Part shown: in pieces, positions 45,154 to 53,917 of the stretch | Layout: each line of letters opens with the position of its first letter | How positions within the stretch are numbered: the first letter of the stretch is position 1 | NCBI RefSeq assembly: GCF_001591645.1 | Contig: NZ_BCVH01000001.1 | Location: 310,001-374,000, forward strand | DNA length: 64,000 bases | DNA from: Robertmurraya korlensis NBRC 107688 | GTDB lineage: Bacteria > Bacillota > Bacilli > Bacillales > Cytobacillaceae | Reading direction: 5' to 3' | Notes under the pieces: model-generated | Database searches by the model: none | The model's input: the letters and a program-made list of their open reading frames with translations, nothing else | What the model was told of the DNA's origin: nothing | Made by a program: the position numbers and the translations under genes

Positions 45154-46916
45154 AACAGTTAATATCTTATCAATTGGTAAATTATCTTGAAGAAAGAGGC
45201 ATTGAACATATTTTTGGACTTTGTGGTCACACAAATATAGCCGTACTTTCCGCTTTAGAAAATAGCAAAATTAAGTTTGTGAATGTTAGACATGAGCAAA
45301 TCGCCGCACATATGGCTGATGGCTATGCAAGGGTAAAGAAAAAAGCAGCCGTTCTTTTAAGCCACTTAGGTCCAGGACTCACAAACGCGGCAACGGGAGT
45401 GGCGAATGCAGCTTTGGATTCAATACCAATGGTTGTTATTGCAGGCGATGTACCAACTCATTACTACGGTAAGCATCCACATCAAGAAGTTAATTTACAT
45501 GGTGATGCAACTCAATATGAAATCTATCGTCCTTTTGTTAAAAGAGCATGGCGGGTCGATAGCGTACATCTCTTTCCTGAAATTTTAGAAAAAGCCTTTC
45601 AATTAGCTGAAAGTGGCAATCCAGGTCCAGTCTTAATCTCGGTACCAATGGACATTTTTTCAAAAGAATTAGAAACCTCTTACTTTGAAAAGCAAAAGCT
45701 GAATGCAAAGAATCTTCATAAGCCATCAATTGACAACGAAACAGCAAAGACAATTATACAAACGTTAGCAGAAGCAAAAAGCCCGATCTTTTATGTAGGT
45801 GGAGGGATCTTGTTAGCTGATGCAGCAGATCAGCTAAGAGAACTAGTAGATCGGTTGAATATGCCTGTTGCCCATTCCTTAATGGGGAAAGGTGCAGTTT
45901 CTGATGACCATCCATTAACTCTAGGTATGACAGGTTTTTGGGGAACTAAATTTATAAATGACAAATGCAAAGCCGCGGATTACGTCTTCGTATTAGGAAC
46001 TCGCTTTGCCGAGGCAGATAGTAGTTCATGGGAACCGGAGTACACGTTCAACTTCCCCCCAACGAAATTAATACAAATAGACATTGATCCGAGCGAAATT
46101 GGACGGAACTACCCAGTAGAAATTGGTGTAGTCGCAGATCTAAAACAGGCCTTAACCGTATTAAATAAAGTAGCTGAAGATATGTTCCCATACGGTGTAC
46201 AACGTGAATCTCTTGATTCATTAAAAGAAGAAATTGTGAAAAATCGGAACGAGTTCAAGGAAAGCAATCGAAAGTTTATTGAAGATGAATCATTCCCAAT
46301 GATGCCACAACGAATTGTTGACGAAGTACGTCAAGTCCTCCCAAAAGATGCTCTTATTACGACGGATGTTGGGTGGAACAAAAATGGAGTAGGTCAGCAG
46401 TTTCCTATCTATGAGGCTGGGTCCATTCTGACTCCTGGAGGATTCGCCACGATGGGATTTGGAGCACCAGCAGCACTTGGTGCAAAGATTGCGGCACCAA
46501 ATCGAATTGTTGTCTCACTAGTAGGTGACGGTGGATTTGGCCAAAACCCAGCTGTTTTAGCGACAGCAGCAGAGGAGAATATCCCGGTTGTTTGGGTCAT
46601 TATGAATAATTTTGCATTTGGTACTATCGCAGGTCTGCAAAAAGCTCATTTTGGTACGACGTTAGGGACTGTTTTCAAAAAGGATGGAGAACCATATTCT
46701 CCAGATTATGCAGCAATTGCTAGAGCTTACGGGGTGGAAGGAATTAAGGTTCAGTCTGCAGGAGATTTCAAACCAGCGTTAGAAAAAGCAATCAAAGCAA
46801 ATAAGCCAGTTGTTATTGATGTAGCTATGCTGAATAACCCAGTACCTACTGATGGACATTGGAACATCATGGATATCTATTCTCCTGGTAAAAGTGTACA
46901 CCACGTTTCTGTCTAA
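45150..46916 (+). CDS. Thiamine-diphosphate enzyme, acetolactate-synthase-like
   Basis: 588 residues with the three-domain ThDP carboligase/decarboxylase fold. E49 in VRHEQIAAHMADGYA is the glutamate that activates ThDP; GDGGFGQNPAVLATAAEE to NN is the ThDP/Mg motif. It is not a typical IlvB, and no IlvN partner is present. Related enzymes include sulfoacetaldehyde acetyltransferase, 2-oxo-acid decarboxylases and IolD. Its partner, a CoA-acylating aldehyde dehydrogenase, suggests that it makes or uses an aldehyde. AAAGGAGG SD, coupled to the dehydrogenase. Confidence 0.85.
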   Translation: MKQLISYQLVNYLEERGIEHIFGLCGHTNIAVLSALENSKIKFVNVRHEQIAAHMADGYARVKKKAAVLLSHLGPGLTNAATGVANAALDSIPMVVIAGDVPTHYYGKHPHQEVNLHGDATQYEIYRPFVKRAWRVDSVHLFPEILEKAFQLAESGNPGPVLISVPMDIFSKELETSYFEKQKLNAKNLHKPSIDNETAKTIIQTLAEAKSPIFYVGGGILLADAADQLRELVDRLNMPVAHSLMGKGAVSDDHPLTLGMTGFWGTKFINDKCKAADYVFVLGTRFAEADSSSWEPEYTFNFPPTKLIQIDIDPSEIGRNYPVEIGVVADLKQALTVLNKVAEDMFPYGVQRESLDSLKEEIVKNRNEFKESNRKFIEDESFPMMPQRIVDEVRQVLPKDALITTDVGWNKNGVGQQFPIYEAGSILTPGGFATMGFGAPAALGAKIAAPNRIVVSLVGDGGFGQNPAVLATAAEENIPVVWVIMNNFAFGTIAGLQKAHFGTTLGTVFKKDGEPYSPDYAAIARAYGVEGIKVQSAGDFKPALEKAIKANKPVVIDVAMLNNPVPTDGHWNIMDIYSPGKSVHHVSV

Positions 46917-46945
46917 GACTCAAGGATCAATAATGATTGCTTAAA

Positions 46946-46959
46946 TAAGATCGATCTAC
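46946..46959. promoter_or_regulatory. Palindromic operator, site 6 (TAAGATCGATCTAC)
   Basis: Two bases from consensus, between the ThDP gene and the aldehyde dehydrogenase gene. It may mark an internal promoter or a roadblock. Confidence 0.5.
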
Positions 46960-46990
46960 TAATCTACCAAATTTGTAGGAGGTAATTTTA

Positions 46991-48424
46991 TTGTCAACCA
47001 ATGCAGTAAAAAAACCAGTGGAACTTACGGAAGAGCAACAAAAAGAGCTAGATCTCGCGTTCGAGAAAGCGAAAAAGGCAATGGACATAATTGAGTCGTA
47101 TAGTCAGGAAAAGCTGGATCGCTTATGTCAGGCAGTCGCATGGGCAGTATCCAATAAAAAAACTTTTACTGAATTAGTTGATATGGGTATTGAGGAAAGT
47201 AAGCTAGGCGACCGTGTGAGTCGAATGGGAAAACGAATGAAAATTCGAGGGATTTTACGAGATGCCCTCCGACATAAAAGTGTTGGTGCTATTGAGGAAA
47301 TACCGGAAAAAGGAATTGTTAAATATGCGAAGCCCGTAGGTATTATCGGTTCAATTGTGCCAACAACAAATCCTGATTTAACCCCAGCAGGTACGGCTAT
47401 TTATGCCATTAAGGCACGAGATGCTGTTATCTTTTCACCGCATCCTCGTTCGAAAAAAACTACTTTTGAAACGGTTAGGCTCATGAGGGAAGCTCTTGAA
47501 AAGGAAGGAGCACCAGCTGATCTTCTTCAGTGTTTAACATTAGTTAATATACCAATGACAAAAGCACTCATGTCAAGGGCAGATCTAGTCCTTGCTACGG
47601 GTGGGAAAGATATGGTCAAAAGTGCGTATAGTTCAGGGACACCAGCTTACGGTGTAGGAGCTGGTAACTCAACGATGATCATTGATGATACAGCTGATGT
47701 GAAAGAAGCAGCACTAAACTCCATGCTTAGTAAAACATCAGACTATGGTTCAGGTTGTTCAGCAGATGGAAATTTAATTATAAGTGACAAAGTATATGAG
47801 GCGATGCTAGAAGAATTGGTGAAAGTGGGTGGCTATTTAGCTAATGATGACGAAAAAGCTAGCCTTCGTTCTGTTATGTGGGATGTAGAGGGACATCGCC
47901 TTCCTAACACGGTCGCTGTTGCTCCACAACAATTAGCTAAAGAAGCGGGCTTTTCGATTCCTGAAGATCGAAAATTCATCATTGTAAAAGGCGACCAAAT
48001 CGGAAAAGAATACCCTTTTTCAGGGGAAAAGTTAACCACATTGTTAGCGGTGTATAAATATGAAGGTGAGTTTGAACATGCACTTGATATGATGAGAGCC
48101 ATTTATGAAGTGGGAGGAAAAGGGCATTCATGTGGTATTTACTCGTTTAACGACGATCATATTCATCGCCTTGGGTTAGCGGCACCAGTGAGCAGGATTA
48201 TGGTTCGCCAACCTCAGTCAAAAGCAAACGCTGGTTCGTTTACGAATGGTATGCCAATGACATCAAGTCTTGGTTGTGGAACGTGGGGAGGAAATATCAT
48301 CTCAGAGAACGTGAACCTTAAGCATTATATGAACTATACATGGGTGTCGAAACCGATTCCAGAAGATAAACCTTCAGATGCGGAGTTATTTGGTGAATTT
48401 TTTGATCCAGAGTTAGAAAAATAA
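46991..48424 (+). CDS. CoA-acylating aldehyde dehydrogenase family
   Basis: 477 residues of the aldehyde dehydrogenase superfamily in its CoA-acylating branch (EutE, AdhE N-domain, SauS types). The catalytic cysteine is C256 in DYGSGCSADGN; cofactor-binding blocks IVPTTNPDLTPAG and GVGAGNST are visible. It would convert an aldehyde to an acyl-CoA with NAD(P), or the reverse. Together with the ThDP enzyme this recalls sulfoacetate or other C2/C3 aldehyde pathways, but no xsc-pta marker is present. TTG start after GGAGG. Confidence 0.83.
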   Translation: MSTNAVKKPVELTEEQQKELDLAFEKAKKAMDIIESYSQEKLDRLCQAVAWAVSNKKTFTELVDMGIEESKLGDRVSRMGKRMKIRGILRDALRHKSVGAIEEIPEKGIVKYAKPVGIIGSIVPTTNPDLTPAGTAIYAIKARDAVIFSPHPRSKKTTFETVRLMREALEKEGAPADLLQCLTLVNIPMTKALMSRADLVLATGGKDMVKSAYSSGTPAYGVGAGNSTMIIDDTADVKEAALNSMLSKTSDYGSGCSADGNLIISDKVYEAMLEELVKVGGYLANDDEKASLRSVMWDVEGHRLPNTVAVAPQQLAKEAGFSIPEDRKFIIVKGDQIGKEYPFSGEKLTTLLAVYKYEGEFEHALDMMRAIYEVGGKGHSCGIYSFNDDHIHRLGLAAPVSRIMVRQPQSKANAGSFTNGMPMTSSLGCGTWGGNIISENVNLKHYMNYTWVSKPIPEDKPSDAELFGEFFDPELEK

Positions 48425-48433
48425 GATAGATAG

Positions 48434-48494
48434 ATAAAGAGGCAGGCTCGGTAGAAACAATACATTGTGACTTTTGAGTAGCCTCTTTATTTTT
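48434..48494 (+). terminator. Terminator of the catabolic operon
   Basis: ATAAAGAGGC (48434-48443) / GCCTCTTTAT (48481-48490) perfect stem around a 37-base loop, then T-rich. Confidence 0.7.
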
Positions 48495-48525
48495 ATAATA
48501 CCTCTGCTTGAAATATAAGGAGGTG

Positions 48526-48564
48526 ATGATGAATGTAGAAAGTTTTGAAAGCGTAAACAAATGA
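48526..48564 (+). CDS. 12-codon micro-ORF with an extended SD
   Basis: AAGGAGGTGATG (48517-48528), a full complement of the 16S 3' end, precedes ATG ATG AAT and ten further codons ending in TGA. The ORF overlaps a cre-like site. It could be a leader peptide for the next gene or a chance feature; I see no alternative hairpins linked to it. Confidence 0.3.
   Translation: MMNVESFESVNK
48546..48559. promoter_or_regulatory. cre-like site before the exported SLH/MBL gene
   Basis: TGAAAGCGTAAACA matches the cre consensus at 13 of 14 positions. It lies about 140 bases before the start of the exported metallo-beta-lactamase-fold protein, so this pair may share catabolite control with the TRAP cluster. 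Confidence 0.6.
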
Positions 48565-48688
48565 ACAAGATACAGAAATTATACTTAGCTATCCTATATA
48601 CACCATCGCAAACATAACAAGGGGTTGCTAGGAAGTAACAGAGACGATTCAGTAATTACCTTAAAAGGTAAACATGAGGAGGAAGATG

Positions 48689-50770
48689 ATGTCTAAACTT
48701 AGGAAACAATTTAAGATTTTCTTAGCCTTAATTATGGTCATCATGTTAGTTCCAAGCTCTCCCTTTGCATCTGCAGTGAGTGGAGACCATATAACAAAAG
48801 CAGAGTTTATCGGGAAAATTTCTAATTATTTCGCGTGGCCACACCCTAGTGATTATAACGACATTTGGAAAGCACCACTAAAACAGTTCAATGATGTAAA
48901 AACGACAGATCCATTTGGGAAGCAGATTGAGGCTGCTTATGAGGAAGGTCTTATTAGCGCGGACGCTTTAGGCAACTTCAATCCAGATAGTGAGATTTCT
49001 CGAGAAGATGCGGCTGTGATACTCGTAGATGCATTTAGAATAGCGGAGTCCGAACAACCTGCACCTTTTACAGACTATGAAATGATAAGTTCAGAGGCTA
49101 GAGGAAGTGTAAATGCCTTAGTAGAATTAGGTTACATGAATGGTAAAACAGCAAAACTATTTAAGCCAGATGAGCCTATTAAAAGATCTGAGGTAAATCA
49201 GATCTTTAACAAAATAATCAGTTCCATGGTAACACCTGTCCAAGCACTACCTAAACAAAACGCTGTTGCTCCAAGACGATACATTAAACTCTATACTCCT
49301 ACACCTGGTGCTACTATCTACTACACTACGGACGGTTCAACTCCAACTACATCTAGTCAAGTCTATACAGTAGAATCTAAAGGTCACATTAACGAAGCAT
49401 TGAGTAATAGTCAGTTACCTGAACGAACGGTCGTATATAAAGCCATTGCGGTTAAGGACGGAATGATCACAAGTCCAGTCCAGACTTTCACCTGGAAACT
49501 TTATCGTCCCGCTGTCGATGATTTCCAACATGTTCTTATCCAGGAGGGAACAGCCACAAGTCCTGCTGTATATCAACTCTATAATGATTCTGAGTCTGTT
49601 CGAGCTATGGCTTACTATATTGAAGGGCAAGAGAGTGGAATTATGTTCGACGCCTTGCAGACCCAGTTTGATGTGAAAAACCTAAAAGAATATATTGATA
49701 AAAACATAGCGACAAAGCCTTACTCCATGATCGTTTCCCATACTCATATGGATCATATTATGCAGATTCCTAACTTCTTAAAGGATCATCAGGTTTATAT
49801 TAATGAGCGTGGCTGGGCAGATATTTCAAGGCAATTGGTTACTAATCCAGAGGATCAAGCAAAAATTAAGAACATTGACGAGGGGGATGTAATTGATATT
49901 GGTGGAAGTATTTTAAATGTATATGCCTTACCGGGCCATAGCAATAGCCTAATCATGCTCCAAGATAAAAAGAATGGTCTGTTATTTGCATCTGATATCT
50001 ATGGGTGTACACGTGCCGGTTCAGCGGATAATGTAAACGTATCAGGTGTACGAGTGGATCTTCTACTTTCACTTGCTCAACAAACATATTCTAATTACCA
50101 GAAAGATGGTGGAAAGGCTACAACATTATTTACTGGTCACGATGAGACACCACTTGGTGATAACAATTTAAGATTGTTTGAGGCCGCTTTACAACAAGTA
50201 ATCGACAAGGGGGAAGCAGGTACATCTCCAACGTTACGTGGAAATAATGATGCTCCCTATAGTCGTACAACAACCATCGGGGATATGTGGAGAGATGGAA
50301 CAAATTGGATTTCCTTAAAGCTTGCGGGTATTATGGGTGACGATACAGAATATTTAACCTCTAACCCGATCAACTATAACGGAGATAGTGGGTATATGAA
50401 GTATTCTGTCCTCTCTAACATTGAATTTGAAGGTGCAGAACTTGTTGGGAAAACTGTACAATTTGCTCCAGATTCTCAACCATTCTCATGGGCTGGTGAA
50501 ACCATTACGGTTAGTAACTCGTTACCAAATAAATTTGACCCATGGTCTTATAACTATACAGTTAAAGTGCCAGAGGCTAATGATGAAATAACCGTAATTC
50601 CTACAACCATGTCTACTAAAGTAAAGTCAATCAGAATTAATGGCAAAAAAGTAGATTATCGTTCAGCTAATAAGGTTTCTGTTGAAGAGGGATCCGTTAT
50701 TAAAATTGACATAATAGCACCAGACAAAGTAACAACTAGTACCTATACGTTTACAGTAGAAAAATATTAA
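48689..50770 (+). CDS. Exported SLH / chitobiase-like / metallo-beta-lactamase-fold protein
   Basis: 693 residues. Signal peptide (FLALIMVIMLVPSSPFASA), three degenerate SLH repeats (~30-185) for cell-wall anchoring, a CHB_HEX_C-type module with TPGATIYYTTDGSTPT (~205-265), an MBL domain with metal ligands HTHMDH (351-356), GHSNS, ASDIYG and GHDETP, and a C-terminal cadherin-like beta domain (~600-693). It is a surface hydrolase; MBL enzymes with this motif set cleave lactones, thioesters, phosphodiesters or sulfate esters. I chose the ATG at 48689, six bases after AGGAGG. Substrate unknown. Confidence 0.8.
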   Translation: MSKLRKQFKIFLALIMVIMLVPSSPFASAVSGDHITKAEFIGKISNYFAWPHPSDYNDIWKAPLKQFNDVKTTDPFGKQIEAAYEEGLISADALGNFNPDSEISREDAAVILVDAFRIAESEQPAPFTDYEMISSEARGSVNALVELGYMNGKTAKLFKPDEPIKRSEVNQIFNKIISSMVTPVQALPKQNAVAPRRYIKLYTPTPGATIYYTTDGSTPTTSSQVYTVESKGHINEALSNSQLPERTVVYKAIAVKDGMITSPVQTFTWKLYRPAVDDFQHVLIQEGTATSPAVYQLYNDSESVRAMAYYIEGQESGIMFDALQTQFDVKNLKEYIDKNIATKPYSMIVSHTHMDHIMQIPNFLKDHQVYINERGWADISRQLVTNPEDQAKIKNIDEGDVIDIGGSILNVYALPGHSNSLIMLQDKKNGLLFASDIYGCTRAGSADNVNVSGVRVDLLLSLAQQTYSNYQKDGGKATTLFTGHDETPLGDNNLRLFEAALQQVIDKGEAGTSPTLRGNNDAPYSRTTTIGDMWRDGTNWISLKLAGIMGDDTEYLTSNPINYNGDSGYMKYSVLSNIEFEGAELVGKTVQFAPDSQPFSWAGETITVSNSLPNKFDPWSYNYTVKVPEANDEITVIPTTMSTKVKSIRINGKKVDYRSANKVSVEEGSVIKIDIIAPDKVTTSTYTFTVEKY

Positions 50771-50777
50771 ATAGATT

Positions 50778-50817
50778 CGTAGGAACCATAGAATACTAAA
50801 TGCTAATGGTTCCTACG
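50778..50817. terminator. Intercistronic hairpin without T tail
   Basis: CGTAGGAACCAT / ATGGTTCCTACG, perfect twelve-base stem with a 16-base loop. No T run follows, so it may protect or modulate the mRNA rather than terminate. Confidence 0.5.
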
Positions 50818-50843
50818 GGTAGTTAAATGAGGGAGTGAAGGTC

Positions 50844-52613
50844 ATGAGTGGTAAAAAAATTATGTTCTTATTTATTGTTTCAATCATGCTACTCAGTATA
50901 GTTATGCCTGTTTCTGCTGGATCGATAAATAGTAAGAACGCTGAGCCGTTAAAACTACAGGCTACCTCCTTAGATGGAATGGAAAAACCAGCTATTGATA
51001 TTACATTAGGTAACAAGTTGCCATTAAACGGGTATTTTACTCGGAATGTTACTGTAGGTGATGAGTCGCGTACGGTAAAAATCTATGTAGCCCCAGAAAC
51101 GACTGTCCGAGATTACTTTACGGTCATAGCTGCTCCAGATGGTATGACGACAGAAGAGTTTCTTCACAAAAGCGGATGGTTGGATATTGCTGATGAGAAA
51201 TCAGAAGGGTTATTTATACTAGAGCCTGGAGTGAATGGTTGGGGAAGTGTAGAAGAAGAACTTGCCTATATTAATGAAGCAGTAAAGGTACTAAAAGATA
51301 CTAAGTATTATAATCCCTTTGGTGTCTTTTACTTAGCCGGATATGGAGACGGAGGAACAGCACTTCAAGCTTGGGCGATGCAAAATCCACTCTTTGTCAT
51401 TAGCTCCGTTTTTGTAGAAACAGAAGATCTTGATTCAGAATTTATTCAGGAAACAGGAGATAAAACGTTTGCTGAAAATAAAGAGATTTCTTACTCTGAG
51501 GTACCGGTCCCAACTTGGTTCGTAAATGATAACCCAAGCTCTGTAGGAAACTTAGTCGAGTACTGGAAAGGTGCTAATGACACAGTTGCATCGGGAGAGA
51601 AAGGATCAACAGCGGGATTGATGGGAAGTACCGTTTATACACAAAAGGAAGATTCTGATAGGATTGTTACTTCCTACAGTGATATACGTTCCAAAGTGGC
51701 TGTTCTAGATCAAGGTGGAAACGGAGTATATAAGACGGGTTTCACTAAGAAAGTATATGATTTCCTTTCTTATTATACGCGCTATGACAACACAACCATT
51801 AATGGCAATGTACTAGGCGTAAGACCTGATTACGAAAAGATGGGTGTGGAAATAAAGGAAATGAATTTGGACGGATATACTCGTGAATATTTAGTATATG
51901 TTCCGAATTCAGCACCAGAGGAGAACATTCCAGTAGTTTTCGTACTTGCAGGAAACACGCAAACGGCTCGAGTATTTTTTGATGCCAGTCATTGGTGGGA
52001 GGTAGCAGACAAACACGGCTTTATGCTCGTAATGCCAAGTGAACAATACAATACTTCTACGGATGTGACTTGGAATGTAAACTACGCAACCAATAAACAG
52101 AATGATTTTGTCTTCCTTGAGGAAGTTGTTAAGCAAATTGACAAAGATTACAATATTGATCCAGGGAAACGCTATCTAACTGGTCAATCTCTCGGCTCTA
52201 TGTTCACGAACTATGCGAGTGCCGTCATGCCCGAATACTTTGCTGCTTTTGGTTCAACTTCGGGTCCACTTTTAAGACCTGTTGAAGGGAAAAATGATAA
52301 AGTACCGTTTTATCTGCTCTTTGGTGAATATGACATTTGGAGTTGGGACCACACGGTACCGGGACCAACCAATACTACTGTACAATACTGGTTGGATCGT
52401 AACAATCTAGGCGAACTGGATAATGCCATGGTTACCACAAAGGATAGGTATACCACTTATACCTGGTATGATCAGAATGATAACCCAATGTACAAATATA
52501 CTCAGACAAAGGATAGAGCCCATAATTTTATCGTGTCTGAAGTGTGGGAATTATGGGAAGAATGGTTTTCACATTGGAATTTGGACGAAGATGGGGTCCG
52601 TCACTATTATTAA
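50844..52613 (+). CDS. Exported depolymerase-like esterase with a degenerate first domain
   Basis: 589 residues with a signal peptide (MFLFIVSIMLLSIVMPVSAG). Two alpha/beta-hydrolase-like halves: in the first the nucleophile elbow reads GYGDG (166-170), so the Ser position is a Gly; in the second GQSLG has Ser449, with Asp in FGEYDIW and His in DRAHNF completing a triad. The second half resembles PHB depolymerase/feruloyl-esterase-type enzymes. The first may bind substrate only. It follows the SLH/MBL gene by about 70 bases. It could release the acids taken up by the TRAP system, which is inference. Confidence 0.78.
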   Translation: MSGKKIMFLFIVSIMLLSIVMPVSAGSINSKNAEPLKLQATSLDGMEKPAIDITLGNKLPLNGYFTRNVTVGDESRTVKIYVAPETTVRDYFTVIAAPDGMTTEEFLHKSGWLDIADEKSEGLFILEPGVNGWGSVEEELAYINEAVKVLKDTKYYNPFGVFYLAGYGDGGTALQAWAMQNPLFVISSVFVETEDLDSEFIQETGDKTFAENKEISYSEVPVPTWFVNDNPSSVGNLVEYWKGANDTVASGEKGSTAGLMGSTVYTQKEDSDRIVTSYSDIRSKVAVLDQGGNGVYKTGFTKKVYDFLSYYTRYDNTTINGNVLGVRPDYEKMGVEIKEMNLDGYTREYLVYVPNSAPEENIPVVFVLAGNTQTARVFFDASHWWEVADKHGFMLVMPSEQYNTSTDVTWNVNYATNKQNDFVFLEEVVKQIDKDYNIDPGKRYLTGQSLGSMFTNYASAVMPEYFAAFGSTSGPLLRPVEGKNDKVPFYLLFGEYDIWSWDHTVPGPTNTTVQYWLDRNNLGELDNAMVTTKDRYTTYTWYDQNDNPMYKYTQTKDRAHNFIVSEVWELWEEWFSHWNLDEDGVRHYY

Positions 52614-52721
52614 AAACCCATAAAACTATGAAATATTATTCAGCCAAGCCTTTTGAGAGTTCCTGTCAAGTTTTGTCATAATAAAGAGTGGAATAGCACC
52701 TTCTTTTTACTATTTATGAAA

Positions 52722-52757
52722 GAAAGCCCTTAGAAAAAGATTTTTCTTTGGGCTTTC
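52722..52757. terminator. Long hairpin after the esterase gene
   Basis: GAAAGCCC...AGAAAAA / TTTTTCT...GGGCTTTC nested stem of about 17 bp but without a 3' T run. Confidence 0.45.
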
Positions 52758-52799
52758 AAATGTTACTTTGGTGATAATTGTATGATGGGGGGAAACATC

Positions 52800-53039
52800 A
52801 TGTCTTTTTACGATAAAATGTTTAGTACTTTGGGATTTAAAACTTTAAATGTATTACTGGGAGTTGATGATGAGACTTTAATTGAAGAAGAAAAGAAGCA
52901 ATTAACTCACTTAATCCTATTAATGGCAAAGGATGCTGAATTAAAAGCTAAAGTTGATGAAGTGATTAATAGTGATTTGGATGACCAAAACAAGTTGGAT
53001 AGCTTATTTTTGCTTGAAAAAAAGGCAAGAATCGATTAA
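52800..53039 (+). CDS. Small helical protein of unknown function
   Basis: 79 residues starting MSFYDKMFSTLGFKT, predicted mostly alpha-helical and acidic, without signal or metal motif. ATG after a G6 SD-like run. It is spaced 66 bases from the shikimate-kinase-like gene, perhaps in the same transcript. I do not recognise the family; coding support is modest (good SD, no rare start). Confidence 0.5.
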   Translation: MSFYDKMFSTLGFKTLNVLLGVDDETLIEEEKKQLTHLILLMAKDAELKAKVDEVINSDLDDQNKLDSLFLLEKKARID

Positions 53040-53105
53040 ATTTTAAGAATGATAAAAAAATTCAAAGAAATCAATGATTTCTGATAGAAAGAGTGCTTTA
53101 TATAT

Positions 53106-53657
53106 ATGAATGGTAGGGAATCAATTAGAGAAAAAAATATAGTTATAATTGGATTCATGGGGGTTGGGAAGACAACAGTTGGAGAATTAGTTGCCAAGCG
53201 ACTTTACCGCACTTTTATTGACATTGACAAGGTGATTGAAGAAAGATTTGAAGTTCCCATTGTTGAGGTTTTTAAACAGATCGGTGAACCAGCTTTTCGG
53301 AAAATAGAAAAAGAAATCATTATTGATTTTTGCACACAAAAACTAAAGGTTATTTCATTAGGTGGGGGTGCTTTCTTACAAGAAGAAATTCGTAAAATAG
53401 CATTAGATAACTGTATTGTTATCTTTCTGGATATTACATGGGAACTATGGAAAGAACGTCTAAACATAATTATTAATAGCAGACCGGTTTTGCAGGGACT
53501 GACTATGGAAGAAATTGAAGATTTATTCAACAAAAGACAGGGTATTTATACAAATCATCACTCCAGACTTGAAACTGATCATTTAAATGCAACAGAAATT
53601 GCTGATTATATTGTGAATTCATTGAAATTAGCCTATGAGCTTTATGATCCTAATTAG
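53106..53657 (+). CDS. Shikimate-kinase-family P-loop kinase
   Basis: 183 residues with a P-loop GFMGVGKTTVG, the DIDKVIEE Mg/shikimate-binding Asp, an Arg in AFRKIEKE, GGGAFL and the lid Arg in SRPVL. These are the AroK/AroL landmarks, so it probably phosphorylates shikimate. It is not beside other aro genes, and the weak SD suggests low expression, so another small-molecule kinase role is possible. Confidence 0.8.
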   Translation: MNGRESIREKNIVIIGFMGVGKTTVGELVAKRLYRTFIDIDKVIEERFEVPIVEVFKQIGEPAFRKIEKEIIIDFCTQKLKVISLGGGAFLQEEIRKIALDNCIVIFLDITWELWKERLNIIINSRPVLQGLTMEEIEDLFNKRQGIYTNHHSRLETDHLNATEIADYIVNSLKLAYELYDPN

Positions 53658-53690
53658 AATGCTTCTTTTATTTTGAAAGAAGCATTCTTT
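53657..53690 (+). terminator. Terminator after the kinase
   Basis: GAATGCTTCTTT / AAAGAAGCATTC perfect twelve-base stem with TATTTTG loop and short T tract. Confidence 0.8.
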
Positions 53691-53877
53691 GTGTGCACTT
53701 ATAATTGTTTTATAAAGGGTACAATCATAATTGTGTGAAAAAGGATCCTTATTATCCACGTAGGTTTGTTTACTAGGTTAGTAATAAGATTGGAGTTGTT
53801 TCAAACCCACTTCTTCGGATTAGTCCTTTTTGGAGGGATTCAGGGATCTCTGGCTTTGCATCTTTTTGTTAATAAAG

Positions 53878-53913
53878 CTAAAGAGCTCTTGATATGGTTC
53901 AAGAGCTCTTTAG
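53878..53913 (-). terminator. Terminator of the OYE gene
   Basis: CTAAAGAGCTCTTGA / TCAAGAGCTCTTTAG perfect fifteen-base stem with a six-base loop, just beyond the stop of the reverse-strand gene. 53691-53877 holds nothing else I can support. Confidence 0.8.
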
Positions 53914-53917
53914 AAGT

